Positions 1-8,937 of a DNA stretch of 64,000 nt are shown here, in pieces. The translations under genes were made by a program, and so were the position numbers. The notes below the pieces were generated by a model. That model was not told where the DNA came from. It searched no databases and was given only the letters and a program-made list of their open reading frames with translations. Source of the DNA: Comamonadaceae bacterium CD01 (lineage in GTDB: Bacteria; Pseudomonadota; Gammaproteobacteria; Burkholderiales; Burkholderiaceae_C). Location: positions 1 through 64,000 of the forward strand of contig PGEI01000002.1 of NCBI GenBank assembly GCA_002894305.1, in the 5' to 3' direction. Position 1 is the stretch's first letter, and each line of letters opens with the position of its first letter.

Positions 1-228
1 TGCGAAGACGCGCTTTCATGTTTCGATACTTCCAGGTTGCTGTACTAGGATTTTTGGGGTTGGTGCTGGTGCCTGCCTCGGCGCCTGGGCCTGCCCGCCT
101 GTGTGCTTGCGCAAGCGCTGCAAGTGCATGCAACGAGCGACGGGTTTGGTTACCGCTCTTGCGTCCTGAGCCCCGGTGTATCGGCTGCGCCTGCCTACGA
201 TGTCCTTTGTGTTTTGAAAGGAGTACCG

Positions 229-786
229 ATGGCTGTGCAAACCCCGTTCTTTGGCAAGCGTGACGGCAATGCTTTTTCTTCTCGCGGCGTGGCCGCGCCC
301 ACGGCGCCAGAGCCCGCATCGGTGCGCCCCGCCGTGACCGGAACGCCGCTGGCAAGTCCCGCGCCTGCAGCGGCTGCGGCCAGGGCCAGCGGGCCGGCCG
401 AAGGGGGCAGCAAGCTCACCGTCGGCCCCAACATCAAGCTCAAGGGCGTGGAGATCACCGACTGCGACACGCTGGTCGTCGAGGGTACGGTCGAGGCGAC
501 GATGGACTCGCGCGTGATCCAGATCGCCGAGCAGGGCGCGTTCAAGGGCAGCGCCGAGATCGATTTCGCCGAGATCCACGGCGCGTTCGACGGCTCGCTG
601 ACCGTGCGCCAGAAGCTGGTCATCCACGGTACGGGCCGCGTCAGCGGCAAGATCCGCTACGGCAAGCTCGTGGTCGAGGAGGGCGGCCAATTGTGCGGAG
701 AGGTGCAGGTGGGCGTGGGCAGCGGCGCGGGCCGGCCGACCAGCGCCGCCGACGCACAGGACAGCGCGGCAGTGGCCGTCGCCTGA
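229..786 (+). CDS. Bactofilin family polymer-forming cytoskeletal protein
   Basis: This 185-residue protein has a Pro/Ala-rich disordered N-terminus (about 1-60) and a bactofilin beta-helix core at about 61-165, with repeating short beta-strand units (for example TLVVEGTVEA at 81-90 and AEIHGAFDGSL at 114-124). Bactofilins polymerise without nucleotide at the inner membrane and scaffold cell-wall or polar functions. The start at 229 was chosen for the AAAGGAG ribosome site 7 bases upstream; an in-frame start at 103 has no such site. There is no M23 peptidase partner within the window, so its client process cannot be deduced. Family call is firm; role is open. Confidence 0.88.
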   Translation: MAVQTPFFGKRDGNAFSSRGVAAPTAPEPASVRPAVTGTPLASPAPAAAAARASGPAEGGSKLTVGPNIKLKGVEITDCDTLVVEGTVEATMDSRVIQIAEQGAFKGSAEIDFAEIHGAFDGSLTVRQKLVIHGTGRVSGKIRYGKLVVEEGGQLCGEVQVGVGSGAGRPTSAADAQDSAAVAVA

Positions 787-842
787 TTGCGGTCACTCGA
801 ACATCTGGAGTGCCAGCCGGCCCGTGGGTCGGCTGTTTCGTT

Positions 843-1271
843 TCAGCTGGAGGCCTGCACCTGCGGCGGCAGCGGGCGCGGCCGGCCCTGGGCGTCGATG
901 GCCACATAGGTCAGGCGCGCCTCGGTCACCTTGATGTATTCGCCCTGCTGGGCCACGCATTCGGCGAACACCTCGACCTCGACGGTCACCGAGGTTCGCC
1001 CGCGCCGCGTGATGGCCGCGTAGAACGACAGGATGTCGCCCACGCGCACCGGGTTCTTGAAGATGAACTCGTTGACCGCCACCGTGGCCATGCGCCCCTG
1101 GCCCACGCGCGCGGGCAGCACCGATCCGGCCAGATCCACCTGCGCCATCACCCAGCCGCCAAAAATGTCGCCGTTGCTGTTGGTGTCGGCCGGCATCGGG
1201 ATGACTTTCAGAACCAGCTCCTTGCCCGAGGGCAGGTTGCAGGTGGGGCGCAGCGCGGGGGTGTTGGTCAT
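843..1271 (-). CDS. Acyl-CoA thioesterase, YciA-like hotdog family
   Basis: A 142-residue single hotdog domain protein expected to hydrolyse acyl-CoA thioesters to free acid and CoA in the cytoplasm. The family signature is at residues 31-46, where NSNGDIFGGWVMAQVD forms the hotdog helix with the conserved Gly-Gly-Trp and acidic residue, followed by VNEFIFKNPVRVGD at 66-79. Length agrees with YciA (about 130-150). The ATG at 1271 begins MTNTPALRP; a longer frame upstream runs into the divergent transporter and is unlikely. It lies head to head with the ABC exporter gene, about 43 bases apart. Substrate chain length is not predictable from the sequence. Confidence 0.85.
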   Translation of the reverse strand: MTNTPALRPTCNLPSGKELVLKVIPMPADTNSNGDIFGGWVMAQVDLAGSVLPARVGQGRMATVAVNEFIFKNPVRVGDILSFYAAITRRGRTSVTVEVEVFAECVAQQGEYIKVTEARLTYVAIDAQGRPRPLPPQVQASS

Positions 1272-1314
1272 GGGCACAATCGGGTGATCTGAAGAACACC
1301 GTTGATTGTCCCCT

Positions 1315-3144
1315 ATGCGCCGCCACGGCGAACCCTCCCCCCCGCTACCCGACGCCCCCGACCGCCCGCGCACCGACGCCCAGACCCTGGCCCGCCTGCT
1401 GCCCTACCTGTGGCAGTACCGCTGGCGCGTGGCCGCGGCGATTGCCTTCATGGTGGTGGCCAAGGTCTCCAACGTAGGCGTGCCGCTGCTGCTCAAGCAG
1501 TTGATCGACGCGATGACCATCCCGCCCGGCAGCACGACGGCGCTGCTCGTCGTTCCCGTCGGCCTGCTGCTGGCCTATGGGCTGCTGCGCTTTGGCAACA
1601 CGCTGTTCAACGAGTTGCGCGAGCTGGTGTTTGCCAAGGCCACGCACGGCGCGGCGCGCGCGATTGCGCTCACCACCTTTGAACACCTGCACCGCCTCAG
1701 CCTGCGCTTTCACCTGGAGCGCCAGACCGGCGGCATGACACGCGACATCGAGCGCGGCGTGCGCGGCATCGAGTCGCTGGTGTCGTTCGCATTGTTCAAC
1801 ATCGCCGCGACCCTGGTCGAGGTGGTACTGGTGCTGTCCATCCTGGGCAGCCGCTTCGACATGGGCTTCGTGTTCATCACGCTGGTGGCGCTGGTGCTGT
1901 ACGTCGGCTGGACGGTGAGCGTGACCGAGTGGCGCATCCAGTACCGCCGCCAGGCAAACCAGTTCGACTCGGCCGCGCACACCAAGGCGGTCGACTCGCT
2001 GCTCAACTACGAGACCGTCAAATACTTCAACAACGAGCACTTCGAGGCCCAGCGCTACGACGTCAGCCTGGAGCAGCTGCGCCGCGCGCAGCTCAAGAGC
2101 CGCAGCACGCTGGGCGTGCTCAACCTGGGCCAGCAACTCATCATCGCGGTGGCGCTGGTGGCCATGCTGTGGCGCGCCACCGAGGGCGTGGCCGCCGGGC
2201 GGCTGACGCTGGGCGACCTGGCCATGGTCAACGCCTTCATGATCCAGATCTACATACCGCTGAACTTCCTGGGCGTGATCTACCGCGAGATCAAGCAGAA
2301 CCTGACCGACCTGGACCGCATGTTTGTGCTGATGGATCGCCCGCAGGAGGTGGCCGACGCGCCCGGCGCGCTGGCGCTGGCGCTGCCGGCGGCGGGCAGC
2401 GCGCCCACGGTGCGTTTGGACGACGTGCACTTTGCCTATGAGGCGAGCCGCCCCATCCTGCGCGGCGTGAGTTTCGAGATTCCGGCGGGCCGAACCGTGG
2501 CCGTCGTCGGCCCGTCCGGCGCGGGCAAGAGCACGCTGGCGCGGCTCTTGTTTCGCTTCTATGACATCCAGGGCGGGGCAATCACCATCGACGGCCAGGA
2601 CATTCGCCAGGTGGTGCAGGAGAGTCTGCGCCGCGCCATCGGCATCGTGCCGCAGGACACGGTGCTGTTCAACGACACCGTGGCCTACAACATTGGCTAC
2701 GGCCGCCCGGGCGCCAGCCAGCGCGAGATCGAGCAGGCGGCGCGCGCCGCGCGCATCCACGACTTCATCGCCGCCACGCCTCAGGGCTACCAGACCATGG
2801 TCGGCGAGCGTGGGCTCAAGCTCTCGGGCGGTGAGAAGCAGCGCGTGGCCATTGCCCGCACGCTCCTCAAGAACCCGCCCATCCTGGTTTTCGACGAGGC
2901 CACCAGCGCGCTGGATTCGGCCAACGAGCGCGCCATCCAGGCCGAGCTGCGCGAAGTGGCGCGCGGCAAGACCACGCTGGTCATCGCCCACCGCCTGTCC
3001 ACCGTGGTCGATGCGCACGAGATCCTGGTGATGGAGCACGGCCGCATCGCCGAGCGCGGCACCCACGCCGCGCTGCTGGCCGCGGGCGGCGCGTATGCGC
3101 GCATGTGGGCGTTGCAACAAAATGTGGGCGAAGACCGCCCCTGA
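1315..3144 (+). CDS. Atm1/HMT1-type ABC exporter, fused permease and ATPase
   Basis: A 609-residue half-transporter that dimerises in the inner membrane. The six-helix exporter domain covers about 30-335 and carries the Atm1-type motif NYETVKYFNNE near residue 231. The nucleotide-binding domain has Walker A GPSGAGKST at about 399, the signature LSGGE at about 503, Walker B ILVFDEATSALD at about 523 and the switch His in AHRLS near 557. Atm1/HMT1 homologues export glutathione-linked or glutathione-persulfide compounds used in Fe-S assembly or metal detoxification; that substrate is known for the family and not shown here. The ATG at 1315 is preferred over a TTG nine bases upstream. Confidence 0.88.
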   Translation: MRRHGEPSPPLPDAPDRPRTDAQTLARLLPYLWQYRWRVAAAIAFMVVAKVSNVGVPLLLKQLIDAMTIPPGSTTALLVVPVGLLLAYGLLRFGNTLFNELRELVFAKATHGAARAIALTTFEHLHRLSLRFHLERQTGGMTRDIERGVRGIESLVSFALFNIAATLVEVVLVLSILGSRFDMGFVFITLVALVLYVGWTVSVTEWRIQYRRQANQFDSAAHTKAVDSLLNYETVKYFNNEHFEAQRYDVSLEQLRRAQLKSRSTLGVLNLGQQLIIAVALVAMLWRATEGVAAGRLTLGDLAMVNAFMIQIYIPLNFLGVIYREIKQNLTDLDRMFVLMDRPQEVADAPGALALALPAAGSAPTVRLDDVHFAYEASRPILRGVSFEIPAGRTVAVVGPSGAGKSTLARLLFRFYDIQGGAITIDGQDIRQVVQESLRRAIGIVPQDTVLFNDTVAYNIGYGRPGASQREIEQAARAARIHDFIAATPQGYQTMVGERGLKLSGGEKQRVAIARTLLKNPPILVFDEATSALDSANERAIQAELREVARGKTTLVIAHRLSTVVDAHEILVMEHGRIAERGTHAALLAAGGAYARMWALQQNVGEDRP

Positions 3145-3579
3145 CAGCTCAAAGAAGACCGCGTATGTGGTGCGGTGCAACCATGCGCAGGCTCGATTTA
3201 TCGAGCACTTTGAGGTCTTCAGCAGATGCAGGCGCAGGTGTCCAGCGCTGGGCTGCCGTTCGCCAGCCCGGCTCTGGAGGGTGGCTCGGCAAGCACGCTG
3301 CCCCAGGCAGGTTTCTGCGCCTCGCTCAAAAAAATTCAAACGCTCCCGTGCGATGGACACCTGACGCTGGCGGCCTTGCGCGTTGGCGTTGGTGCTCAAT
3401 CAACAGGCGATAGGCGCGCCGTCAGTGCGTAGCGCGTCACCTCCGGCTGGCCGCCGCTGGCGCAACCTGGGCGCATCTGGCACCGCATCAGTGCCTTCCG
3501 TCGCAAAGCGCTCGCACGTGACGACCACCCCGCGCACCATGCGCCCATCGCCATTTTTTCCCCTTTTCGGAGAATCCCC
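3145..3579. other. 435-bp gene-free stretch
   Basis: No convincing gene, tRNA or strong terminator was found between the ABC exporter and the DUF6622 gene. The only clear structure is a perfect 16-base hairpin at 3191-3206 (stem GCTCGA, loop TTTA) without a proper T-run, which could be a weak 3' end for the exporter transcript. Short open frames here have no ribosome site and no recognisable protein. It may hold a decayed gene or an unannotated small RNA. Confidence 0.4.
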
Positions 3580-4143
3580 ATGTTGCTTGCCCAACTGCTC
3601 GCCCAGCACCCCGAAGCCATCGTCGACATCGTGCGCCAGACACCTTCCTGGGTTGGCGCACTCCTGGCTTTTCTGCTCGTCCTTGGTCTGTCGGCCACCC
3701 GCACCCGCAAGGTTTCCCTCACCCGCCTCGTGCTGCTGCCGGTGGCCATGGGCGGCCTGGCACTTTGGGGCGTGCAAGCAGCCTTCGGCGCCACTGCGCA
3801 TCTGGCAGCGCTGTTGGCGCTGTGGGCCGTCTGCGCCGCTGCCGTGTTGGCGGCCTGCAGCCGTCTGACGCCACCTGCGGGCGCGCACTGGAACACCTCC
3901 ACGCGCAGCATTCACCTGCCCGGCAGCTGGGTGCCGATGGGACTGATCCTGGCCGTGTTCCTGATGAAATACGGCATCGGCGTGCAGCTGGCAATGGAGC
4001 CGTCACTGGCGCACGACACGGGTTTTGCCGGCACGGTGACGGCGCTGTATGGCCTGCTGTCCGGCTACTTCGCGGCGCGTGCACTGTGCGTGCTGCGGCT
4101 GGCCCGCGGCGCCGTCCCAACCCTGCGCTCTCGCCAGGCCTGA
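3580..4143 (+). CDS. DUF6622-like integral membrane protein
   Basis: A 187-residue protein with about five hydrophobic segments (roughly 22-39, 47-68, 73-93, 117-138 and 146-170). The conserved middle, with PGSWVPM followed by FLMKYGIG, resembles the uncharacterised DUF6622 family. No enzymatic motif is visible. The ATG follows TTTTCGGAGAAT, a plausible ribosome site. It is 12 bases from the 2TM-domain gene and heads in the same direction as the kinase/regulator pair, so it may belong to a membrane signalling unit. The family assignment is from memory of the motif pattern and function is unknown. Confidence 0.7.
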   Translation: MLLAQLLAQHPEAIVDIVRQTPSWVGALLAFLLVLGLSATRTRKVSLTRLVLLPVAMGGLALWGVQAAFGATAHLAALLALWAVCAAAVLAACSRLTPPAGAHWNTSTRSIHLPGSWVPMGLILAVFLMKYGIGVQLAMEPSLAHDTGFAGTVTALYGLLSGYFAARALCVLRLARGAVPTLRSRQA

Positions 4144-4155
4144 AAGGAGCGCCAC

Positions 4156-4449
4156 GTGCCGCGAACACACGCTTTCGACGAGGAGCGCATCGAACGCCTG
4201 GCGCGCCGCCGCGCCGGCGCCAAAATGGGCTGGTTCATTCACGCGCTGGTCTACGTCTGCGTCAACGCCGGCCTGGCGCTGATCACCTGGCAGACCGGCT
4301 GGACGTGGCACCTGTATCCGCTCGCCGGATGGGGCCTGGGGCTGGCAATCCACGGGCTCGCCGTCTGGCTGGGCGGGGGCGGGATAGGCTTGTATGAGCA
4401 CCTGCTGCAGGCCGAGCGCAATAAGCTCTCGCGCACACGCCGGAGTTGA
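4156..4449 (+). CDS. 2TM domain-containing small membrane protein
   Basis: A 97-residue protein with a charged N-terminal helix (DEERIERLARRRAGAK), two transmembrane helices (about 24-46 and 53-76) and a basic tail. This is the layout of the 2TM domain, which is often found near or fused to LytS/LytTR signalling proteins. Translation starts at a GTG, 8 bases after AAAGGAG, which itself overlaps the stop codon of the DUF6622 gene, so the two are probably translationally coupled. It likely acts as a membrane module in the adjoining signalling system; that is inference from context. Confidence 0.78.
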   Translation: MPRTHAFDEERIERLARRRAGAKMGWFIHALVYVCVNAGLALITWQTGWTWHLYPLAGWGLGLAIHGLAVWLGGGGIGLYEHLLQAERNKLSRTRRS

Positions 4450-4585
4450 ACGCATGGTCGTCGTCCACCACCTTTCACCCACGCGCGAGGCGGCGTGAAG
4501 CGGGTAGTGCGGGTTTTCATGCTCAAATCGATCACTGGCACCTGATGGGCGAGCGCAGGCAGCCATTTGCGGCACGACACACTCC

Positions 4586-5650
4586 ATGAAAATCGACGGG
4601 TACGACATCCTGCGCCACGGCCTGCAAGTGCTGGCCTTTTGCTGCGTGGTCGCGGTCTTCACCACGATGATCTGGTCGACTGGAGGGTACTGGCGCCAGC
4701 TGCTGTATTCGGTGTGCATCGGCGGCTTGACCTGGCTGACCATCGAGTTCGGTCGCCTGCTGGTGCCGTCCGAGCACTGCCATCGCGACCCGACGCGTGA
4801 CGGCCACGGCTGGCCCAAGGGCTGGCGTGGGCTGCTGCTGACGGCCATCGGCATCGCCGTGGGCTTTCTCGGCGGTTCGTGGCTCGCGGCACGGCTGCTG
4901 GGCGAGACGACGCGGATGCCGACGCACGACTTGCGGCTGGCGCTGCTGGTCACCATCGCCGCGGGTGTCACGGCGAGCTTCTACTTTCATGCGCGCGGCC
5001 GGCAGGCGGCGCTGCAGGCGCACATCGCTGCCGCTGAGCGCGACGCCGCGCAGGCGCGGCTGATGCTGCTGCAAAGCCAATTGAAGCCGCACATGCTGTT
5101 CAACACGCTGGCCAACCTGCGCGCGCTGATCAGTGTGGATCCGGCTGCGGCGCAGCAGATGCTCGATTGTCTGGTCGACTACCTGCGCGCCACACTTGGC
5201 GGCTCGCGCGCCACGCTGCATCCGCTGGCGGATGAGTTCGCGCGCCTGGCGGACTACCTGGAGCTGATCGCGGTGCGCATGGGGCCGCGCCTGACCTACC
5301 GGCTTGACCTGCCCGACGCGCTGCGTGCCGCGCAGGTGCCGACCCTGCTGCTGCAGCCGCTGGTGGAAAACGCCATCCGCCACGGGCTGGAGCCGCAGGT
5401 GGCCGGCGGCAACGTGCAGGTGAGCGCGCAGGCCACGGCGGACGGCACGCGGCTGGCGCTGCAGGTGCGCAACAGCGGCGCGCCGCTCGCTGCCCTCCTG
5501 CCCCACGCAGATACTGCGCCGGGCCGCTCCTTCGGCCTCACGCAGGTGCGCGAGCGCCTGCGCACGCTGTACGGCGACGAGGCCAGCTTTGAATTGACCT
5601 CCGACGACGCAGGCCACACCTGCGCCAACATCACACTCCCCTTGCAATGA
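4586..5650 (+). CDS. LytS/AlgZ-type membrane sensor histidine kinase
   Basis: A 354-residue kinase with four predicted transmembrane helices in the first 135 residues, a short coiled coil (about 140-160) and a His_kinase (PF06580) plus HATPase core. The phospho-acceptor is His169 in QSQLKPHMLFNTLANLR. The N-box LVENAIRHGLEP lies near 261-272, and a G-box SFGLTQVRERL follows. There is no recognisable periplasmic or cytoplasmic sensory domain, so the signal is probably read in the membrane. The stop codon overlaps the start of the response regulator by four bases (ATGA), which shows that the two work together. Confidence 0.88.
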   Translation: MKIDGYDILRHGLQVLAFCCVVAVFTTMIWSTGGYWRQLLYSVCIGGLTWLTIEFGRLLVPSEHCHRDPTRDGHGWPKGWRGLLLTAIGIAVGFLGGSWLAARLLGETTRMPTHDLRLALLVTIAAGVTASFYFHARGRQAALQAHIAAAERDAAQARLMLLQSQLKPHMLFNTLANLRALISVDPAAAQQMLDCLVDYLRATLGGSRATLHPLADEFARLADYLELIAVRMGPRLTYRLDLPDALRAAQVPTLLLQPLVENAIRHGLEPQVAGGNVQVSAQATADGTRLALQVRNSGAPLAALLPHADTAPGRSFGLTQVRERLRTLYGDEASFELTSDDAGHTCANITLPLQ

Positions 5651-6459
5651 CCGCAACCGCCCCACGCGCCCTGATCGCCGAAGACGAGCCGCTGCTGGCG
5701 CGCGCGCTGCAGCAGGAGCTGGCCCGCGTCTGGCCCGAACTGGTGATAACCGCCACCGTGGGCGACGGCCTGGCCGCCGTGCGTGAGGCGCTGGCGCTGC
5801 GCCCCGAGGTGCTGTTCTTCGACATCCGCATGCCCGGCCAGAACGGGTTGGAGGCGGCGGCAGAAATCTTCGACGACTGGCCTGCCGACCAGCCGCTGCC
5901 GCTACTGGTCTTCACCACCGCGTACGACCAGTACGCGGTGCAGGCCTTCGACGCGCAGGCAGTCGACTACCTGCTCAAACCCATCCAGCATGAGCGGTTG
6001 GAAAAAACCGTGGAAAAACTGGCTCAGACGCTTGCCGGGCAAGAGCGAGCAGCTGTGCGGGATGAAGCAGCGCTGCGCCAGCTGCGCGAGCTGCTGGCTG
6101 CGCCCGGCCTGCACGCAGGCAGCGCCCAGGCTCCACGCCTTACGGTGCTGCAGGCGGGCCTGGGCAGCGCGATCCACCTCGTGCCAGTGGCCGAGGTGTT
6201 GTACTTCGAGGCGGCGGACAAATACGTGCGCGTACTGACGGCGCAGCGCGAATACCTGATCCGTACGCCGCTCAAGGAGCTGACGGCACGGCTCGACCCT
6301 GTCGAGTTCTGGCAGGTGCACCGCGGCACGCTGGTGCGTGCAAGCGCGATTGCCACTGCCGAGCGCGACGAAGCCGGGCGCGTGTGGCTGCGCCTGCGCT
6401 GGCGCGACGAGCGGCTGGCGGTAAGCAGACTTTACGCGCCGCTGTTCAAGGCGATGTAG
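5647..6459 (+). CDS. LytTR-family response regulator (LytR/AlgR type)
   Basis: A 270-residue regulator with a CheY-like receiver domain (about 5-125; phospho-acceptor Asp59 in FFDIRMPGQNG, and Lys in YLLKPI) and a C-terminal LytTR DNA-binding domain (about 160-268, including LVPVAEVLYFEAADKYVRV and WQVHRGTLVRASAI). It is phosphorylated by the kinase encoded just upstream and then binds direct-repeat promoter sites. LytTR regulators often control neighbouring membrane-protein genes, so the DUF6622 and 2TM genes are candidate targets. The ATG overlaps the kinase stop. Confidence 0.9.
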   Translation: MTATAPRALIAEDEPLLARALQQELARVWPELVITATVGDGLAAVREALALRPEVLFFDIRMPGQNGLEAAAEIFDDWPADQPLPLLVFTTAYDQYAVQAFDAQAVDYLLKPIQHERLEKTVEKLAQTLAGQERAAVRDEAALRQLRELLAAPGLHAGSAQAPRLTVLQAGLGSAIHLVPVAEVLYFEAADKYVRVLTAQREYLIRTPLKELTARLDPVEFWQVHRGTLVRASAIATAERDEAGRVWLRLRWRDERLAVSRLYAPLFKAM

Positions 6460-6516
6460 CTCCCGATGCCGGATGCGACAGGCGCGGCGCGCGACACGGC
6501 GAATGGAGTGGGCATG

Positions 6517-6562
6517 AAAAAGCCGCTGGCGCTTGAGAGCCAAGCGTCAGCGGCTGTTTTTG
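6517..6562. terminator. Bidirectional rho-independent terminator
   Basis: Two 14-base arms at 6522-6535 and 6541-6554 pair with one mismatch around a 5-base loop. An A-run (6517-6521) lies on the left and a T-run (6557-6561) on the right, so the hairpin can stop transcription in both directions. It sits between the convergent LytTR regulator and TRAP transporter genes. Confidence 0.85.
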
Positions 6563-6568
6563 CAACGT

Positions 6569-7606
6569 TTACTTGCTGCGTTCAGCGATCGACTTTTCCG
6601 CCGCAGCGATCAGGTCGGCGCCGACCTGGCCCTTCCACTTGGCGACCACGGGGCGGGTGGCGTCGACGAAGGCCTGGCGCTCGGCAGGGGTGAGCTCGGT
6701 GACCGTCACGCCCTCGGCGGCAATCGCCTTGAGCAGGGGCTTGCCCGCTTCGACCATGCCCTTGCGCGCAATCGCGATCTCTTCCTGACCGGCCTCGATG
6801 GCAGCCTGCTTGACGGCCTCGCGGTCGGCGGGCGTCCAGCTGTTCCATACGTCCTTGTTGACCACGAAGATCAGCGGGTCGTTCATGTAGCCCCACATCG
6901 TGATGTATTTCTGCGCCACGGTGTTGAGCTTGGCGGCCTGGTAGACCGACAGCGGGTTCTCCTGGCCGTCCACCGCGCCGCTGGCCATGGCGGGCTGGGC
7001 GTCGGCCCAGCTCATCTGCGTGGGGTTGGCGCCCAGCGCGGTAAAGGTGTCGATGAACAGCGGCGAGCCGACGACGCGGATCTTCAGGCCCTTGAGGTCT
7101 GCCGGGCTCTTGATGGCGTGCTTGGAGTTGCTGATCTCGCGGTAGCCGTTCTCGCCCCAGGCCAGCGGCACCACGCCGGCTTTCTCCAGCGTCTTGAAGA
7201 TCATCTGGCCGGCCGGCCCGTGGGTGACCGCGTCGACGGCGGCGTAGTCGGGCATCAGGAACGGCAGCGAGAACAGGTTGAGCTGCTTGACCTGGGGCGA
7301 CCAGTTGATGGTCGAGCCGATGGCCATGTCGATCACGCCCTGGCGCAGCGCGCTGAACTCGCGCGTCTGGTCGCCCTGGATCAGCGATACGCCCGGGTAG
7401 AGCTTGATGTTGATGCGCCCGTCGGTCTTCTCGCGCACCTTGTTGGCCCAGATCTCTCCGCCCTTGCCCCAGGGGAAGGCGGTGCCCAGCACCAGCGACA
7501 TGCGGTATTCGCTCTTGTAGTTGCTTTGCGCGTGCGCCGCGGGCAGGCCCAGCGTGAGCAAGGCGGCAGCGGCGGCGGTGGCCGTCAAAAAGGTGCGCAG
7601 TTTCAT
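6569..7606 (-). CDS. dctP: TRAP transporter solute-binding protein, DctP family
   Basis: A 345-residue periplasmic binding protein. Residues 1-26 are a Sec signal peptide ending in AHA-Q, and the rest is a DctP fold with the typical FPWGKGGEIWANKVREKT start, LPFLMPDY at about 113-120, and a conserved arginine in LKIRVVGSPLF (about 170-180) that normally clamps the substrate carboxylate. It captures an organic acid and hands it to DctQM. The start at 7606 follows AAGGAG by 6-8 bases. It is the last gene of the dctQ-dctM-dctP operon, 32 bases after dctM. The ligand cannot be named from sequence alone. Confidence 0.9.
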   Translation of the reverse strand: MKLRTFLTATAAAAALLTLGLPAAHAQSNYKSEYRMSLVLGTAFPWGKGGEIWANKVREKTDGRINIKLYPGVSLIQGDQTREFSALRQGVIDMAIGSTINWSPQVKQLNLFSLPFLMPDYAAVDAVTHGPAGQMIFKTLEKAGVVPLAWGENGYREISNSKHAIKSPADLKGLKIRVVGSPLFIDTFTALGANPTQMSWADAQPAMASGAVDGQENPLSVYQAAKLNTVAQKYITMWGYMNDPLIFVVNKDVWNSWTPADREAVKQAAIEAGQEEIAIARKGMVEAGKPLLKAIAAEGVTVTELTPAERQAFVDATRPVVAKWKGQVGADLIAAAEKSIAERSK

Positions 7607-7638
7607 GGCGAAGGTCTCCTTGGGGTGAAAAATCTGAT

Positions 7639-8937
7639 TCAGTAACCGAGTTTGGCCGGCAGCCACAGCGCGATTTGCGGAAAGGCGACGAGCGCCACCA
7701 TGGCGATGCACATGGCGCCGACCAGCCACAGCACCCAGCGCGTCGTCGACTCCATGCGCACATGGGCGATTTTGGCCGCCACCATCAGGTTGACGGCCAT
7801 GGGCGGGGTGAACTGGCCAATCGCCACGGTGAACACCAGCACGGCGCCAAACCACACCACGTTCCACTCATAGTGCGTCATCAGCGGCTGCACCAGCGGC
7901 ACGAAAATCAGCATGATGGAGATGCCGTCGAGGAACATGCCCATGATGAGCAGCAGCACGATGAGCAGCGCCAGCACGCCGGTGCTGCCCAGGCCGGAGT
8001 TCACGATGGCGTTGGTGATCGGGTCGATCACACCCAGCGTGGACAGCGAGAACGCGAAGATGCCTGCCAGCGAGACGACGATGAGGATGACGGCCGACAG
8101 CTCGCCGGCCTCGCGCAGGATGGCGTACAGGTCGCGCAGCCCGATGGTGCGGTGCACCACCATGCCGACGAACAGGCCGTAGAAGACGGCGACGACCGCT
8201 GCCTCGGTGGGCGTGAACCAGCCCAGGCGCATGCCGCCGAGGATGACGACCGGCGCGGCCAGCCCCCACGAGGCCTCGCGCAGCGAGCGCCAGAAGCGCG
8301 GGCGCGGCAACTGCGCCTCCAGGCTGCCCATGCCGTGGCGGCGCGCCAGCCACACGGCCGGGATGATCAGCGCCAGGCCGGCGAGCACGCCCGGAAACAT
8401 GCCGGCGGCAAACAGCGCCGGCACCGACGCGCCGGCCACCAGCACCGAGTAGACGATGAAGGCGACCGACGGCGGGATCAGGATGTCGGTAGCGGCCGCA
8501 GCGGCCACCACGCTGGCCGAGTACGACGCCGGGTAGCCGGCGCGCGCCATCGCGGCAATCATCACGCTGCCCACGGCGGCGGCCGTGGCTGGGCCCGAGC
8601 CCGAGATGCCGCCCATGAACATGGCCACGGCAATCGCGATCAGCGGCAGCATGCCCGGGCCGCGCCCGACGATGGCAGTGGCAAAGTCGACCAGCCGCTG
8701 CGCCACGCCCGAGCGGTCGAAGATCGAGCCCACGAGCACGAACATCGGAATTGCCAGCAGCGGGTATTTGCCCAGGCCGGCGTAGAAGTTCTGCGGCACG
8801 GCCAGCAGGCCGAACCACTGCGTCTCGGCGTTGGCCAGCGCAATCGCCACGGCGCCGGCCAGCCCCAGCGCCGCGCCGATGGGCACGCCGAGGAACATCA
8901 GCACGATGAAGGCGGTGAACAGCAGCGTGGCGATCAT
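7639..8937 (-). CDS. dctM: TRAP transporter large permease subunit, DctM family
   Basis: A 432-residue, highly hydrophobic protein with about 11-12 transmembrane helices, matching the usual DctM length. It carries FLGVPIGAALGLAGAVA near the N-terminus, the glycine-rich GISGSGPATAAAVGSVMI and the ILIPPSVAFIVYSVL segment of the transport domain. It forms the sodium-coupled channel for the acid bound by DctP. The ATG at 8937 overlaps the dctQ stop by four bases, the usual coupling in these operons. A much longer upstream frame is an artefact of reading through dctQ. Confidence 0.92.
   Translation of the reverse strand: MIATLLFTAFIVLMFLGVPIGAALGLAGAVAIALANAETQWFGLLAVPQNFYAGLGKYPLLAIPMFVLVGSIFDRSGVAQRLVDFATAIVGRGPGMLPLIAIAVAMFMGGISGSGPATAAAVGSVMIAAMARAGYPASYSASVVAAAAATDILIPPSVAFIVYSVLVAGASVPALFAAGMFPGVLAGLALIIPAVWLARRHGMGSLEAQLPRPRFWRSLREASWGLAAPVVILGGMRLGWFTPTEAAVVAVFYGLFVGMVVHRTIGLRDLYAILREAGELSAVILIVVSLAGIFAFSLSTLGVIDPITNAIVNSGLGSTGVLALLIVLLLIMGMFLDGISIMLIFVPLVQPLMTHYEWNVVWFGAVLVFTVAIGQFTPPMAVNLMVAAKIAHVRMESTTRWVLWLVGAMCIAMVALVAFPQIALWLPAKLGY

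Noticed and set aside
18-263. An 81-residue plus-strand frame before the bactofilin
   Set aside because: No ribosome site, Cys/Arg/Ala-rich composition and overlap with the bactofilin start. The N-terminal hydrophobic stretch alone is not enough.
1345-3399. A 684-residue minus-strand frame opposite the ABC exporter
   Set aside because: It is antisense to clear Walker A, signature and Walker B motifs and is rich in His/Gln/Arg as expected from a GC-rich shadow.
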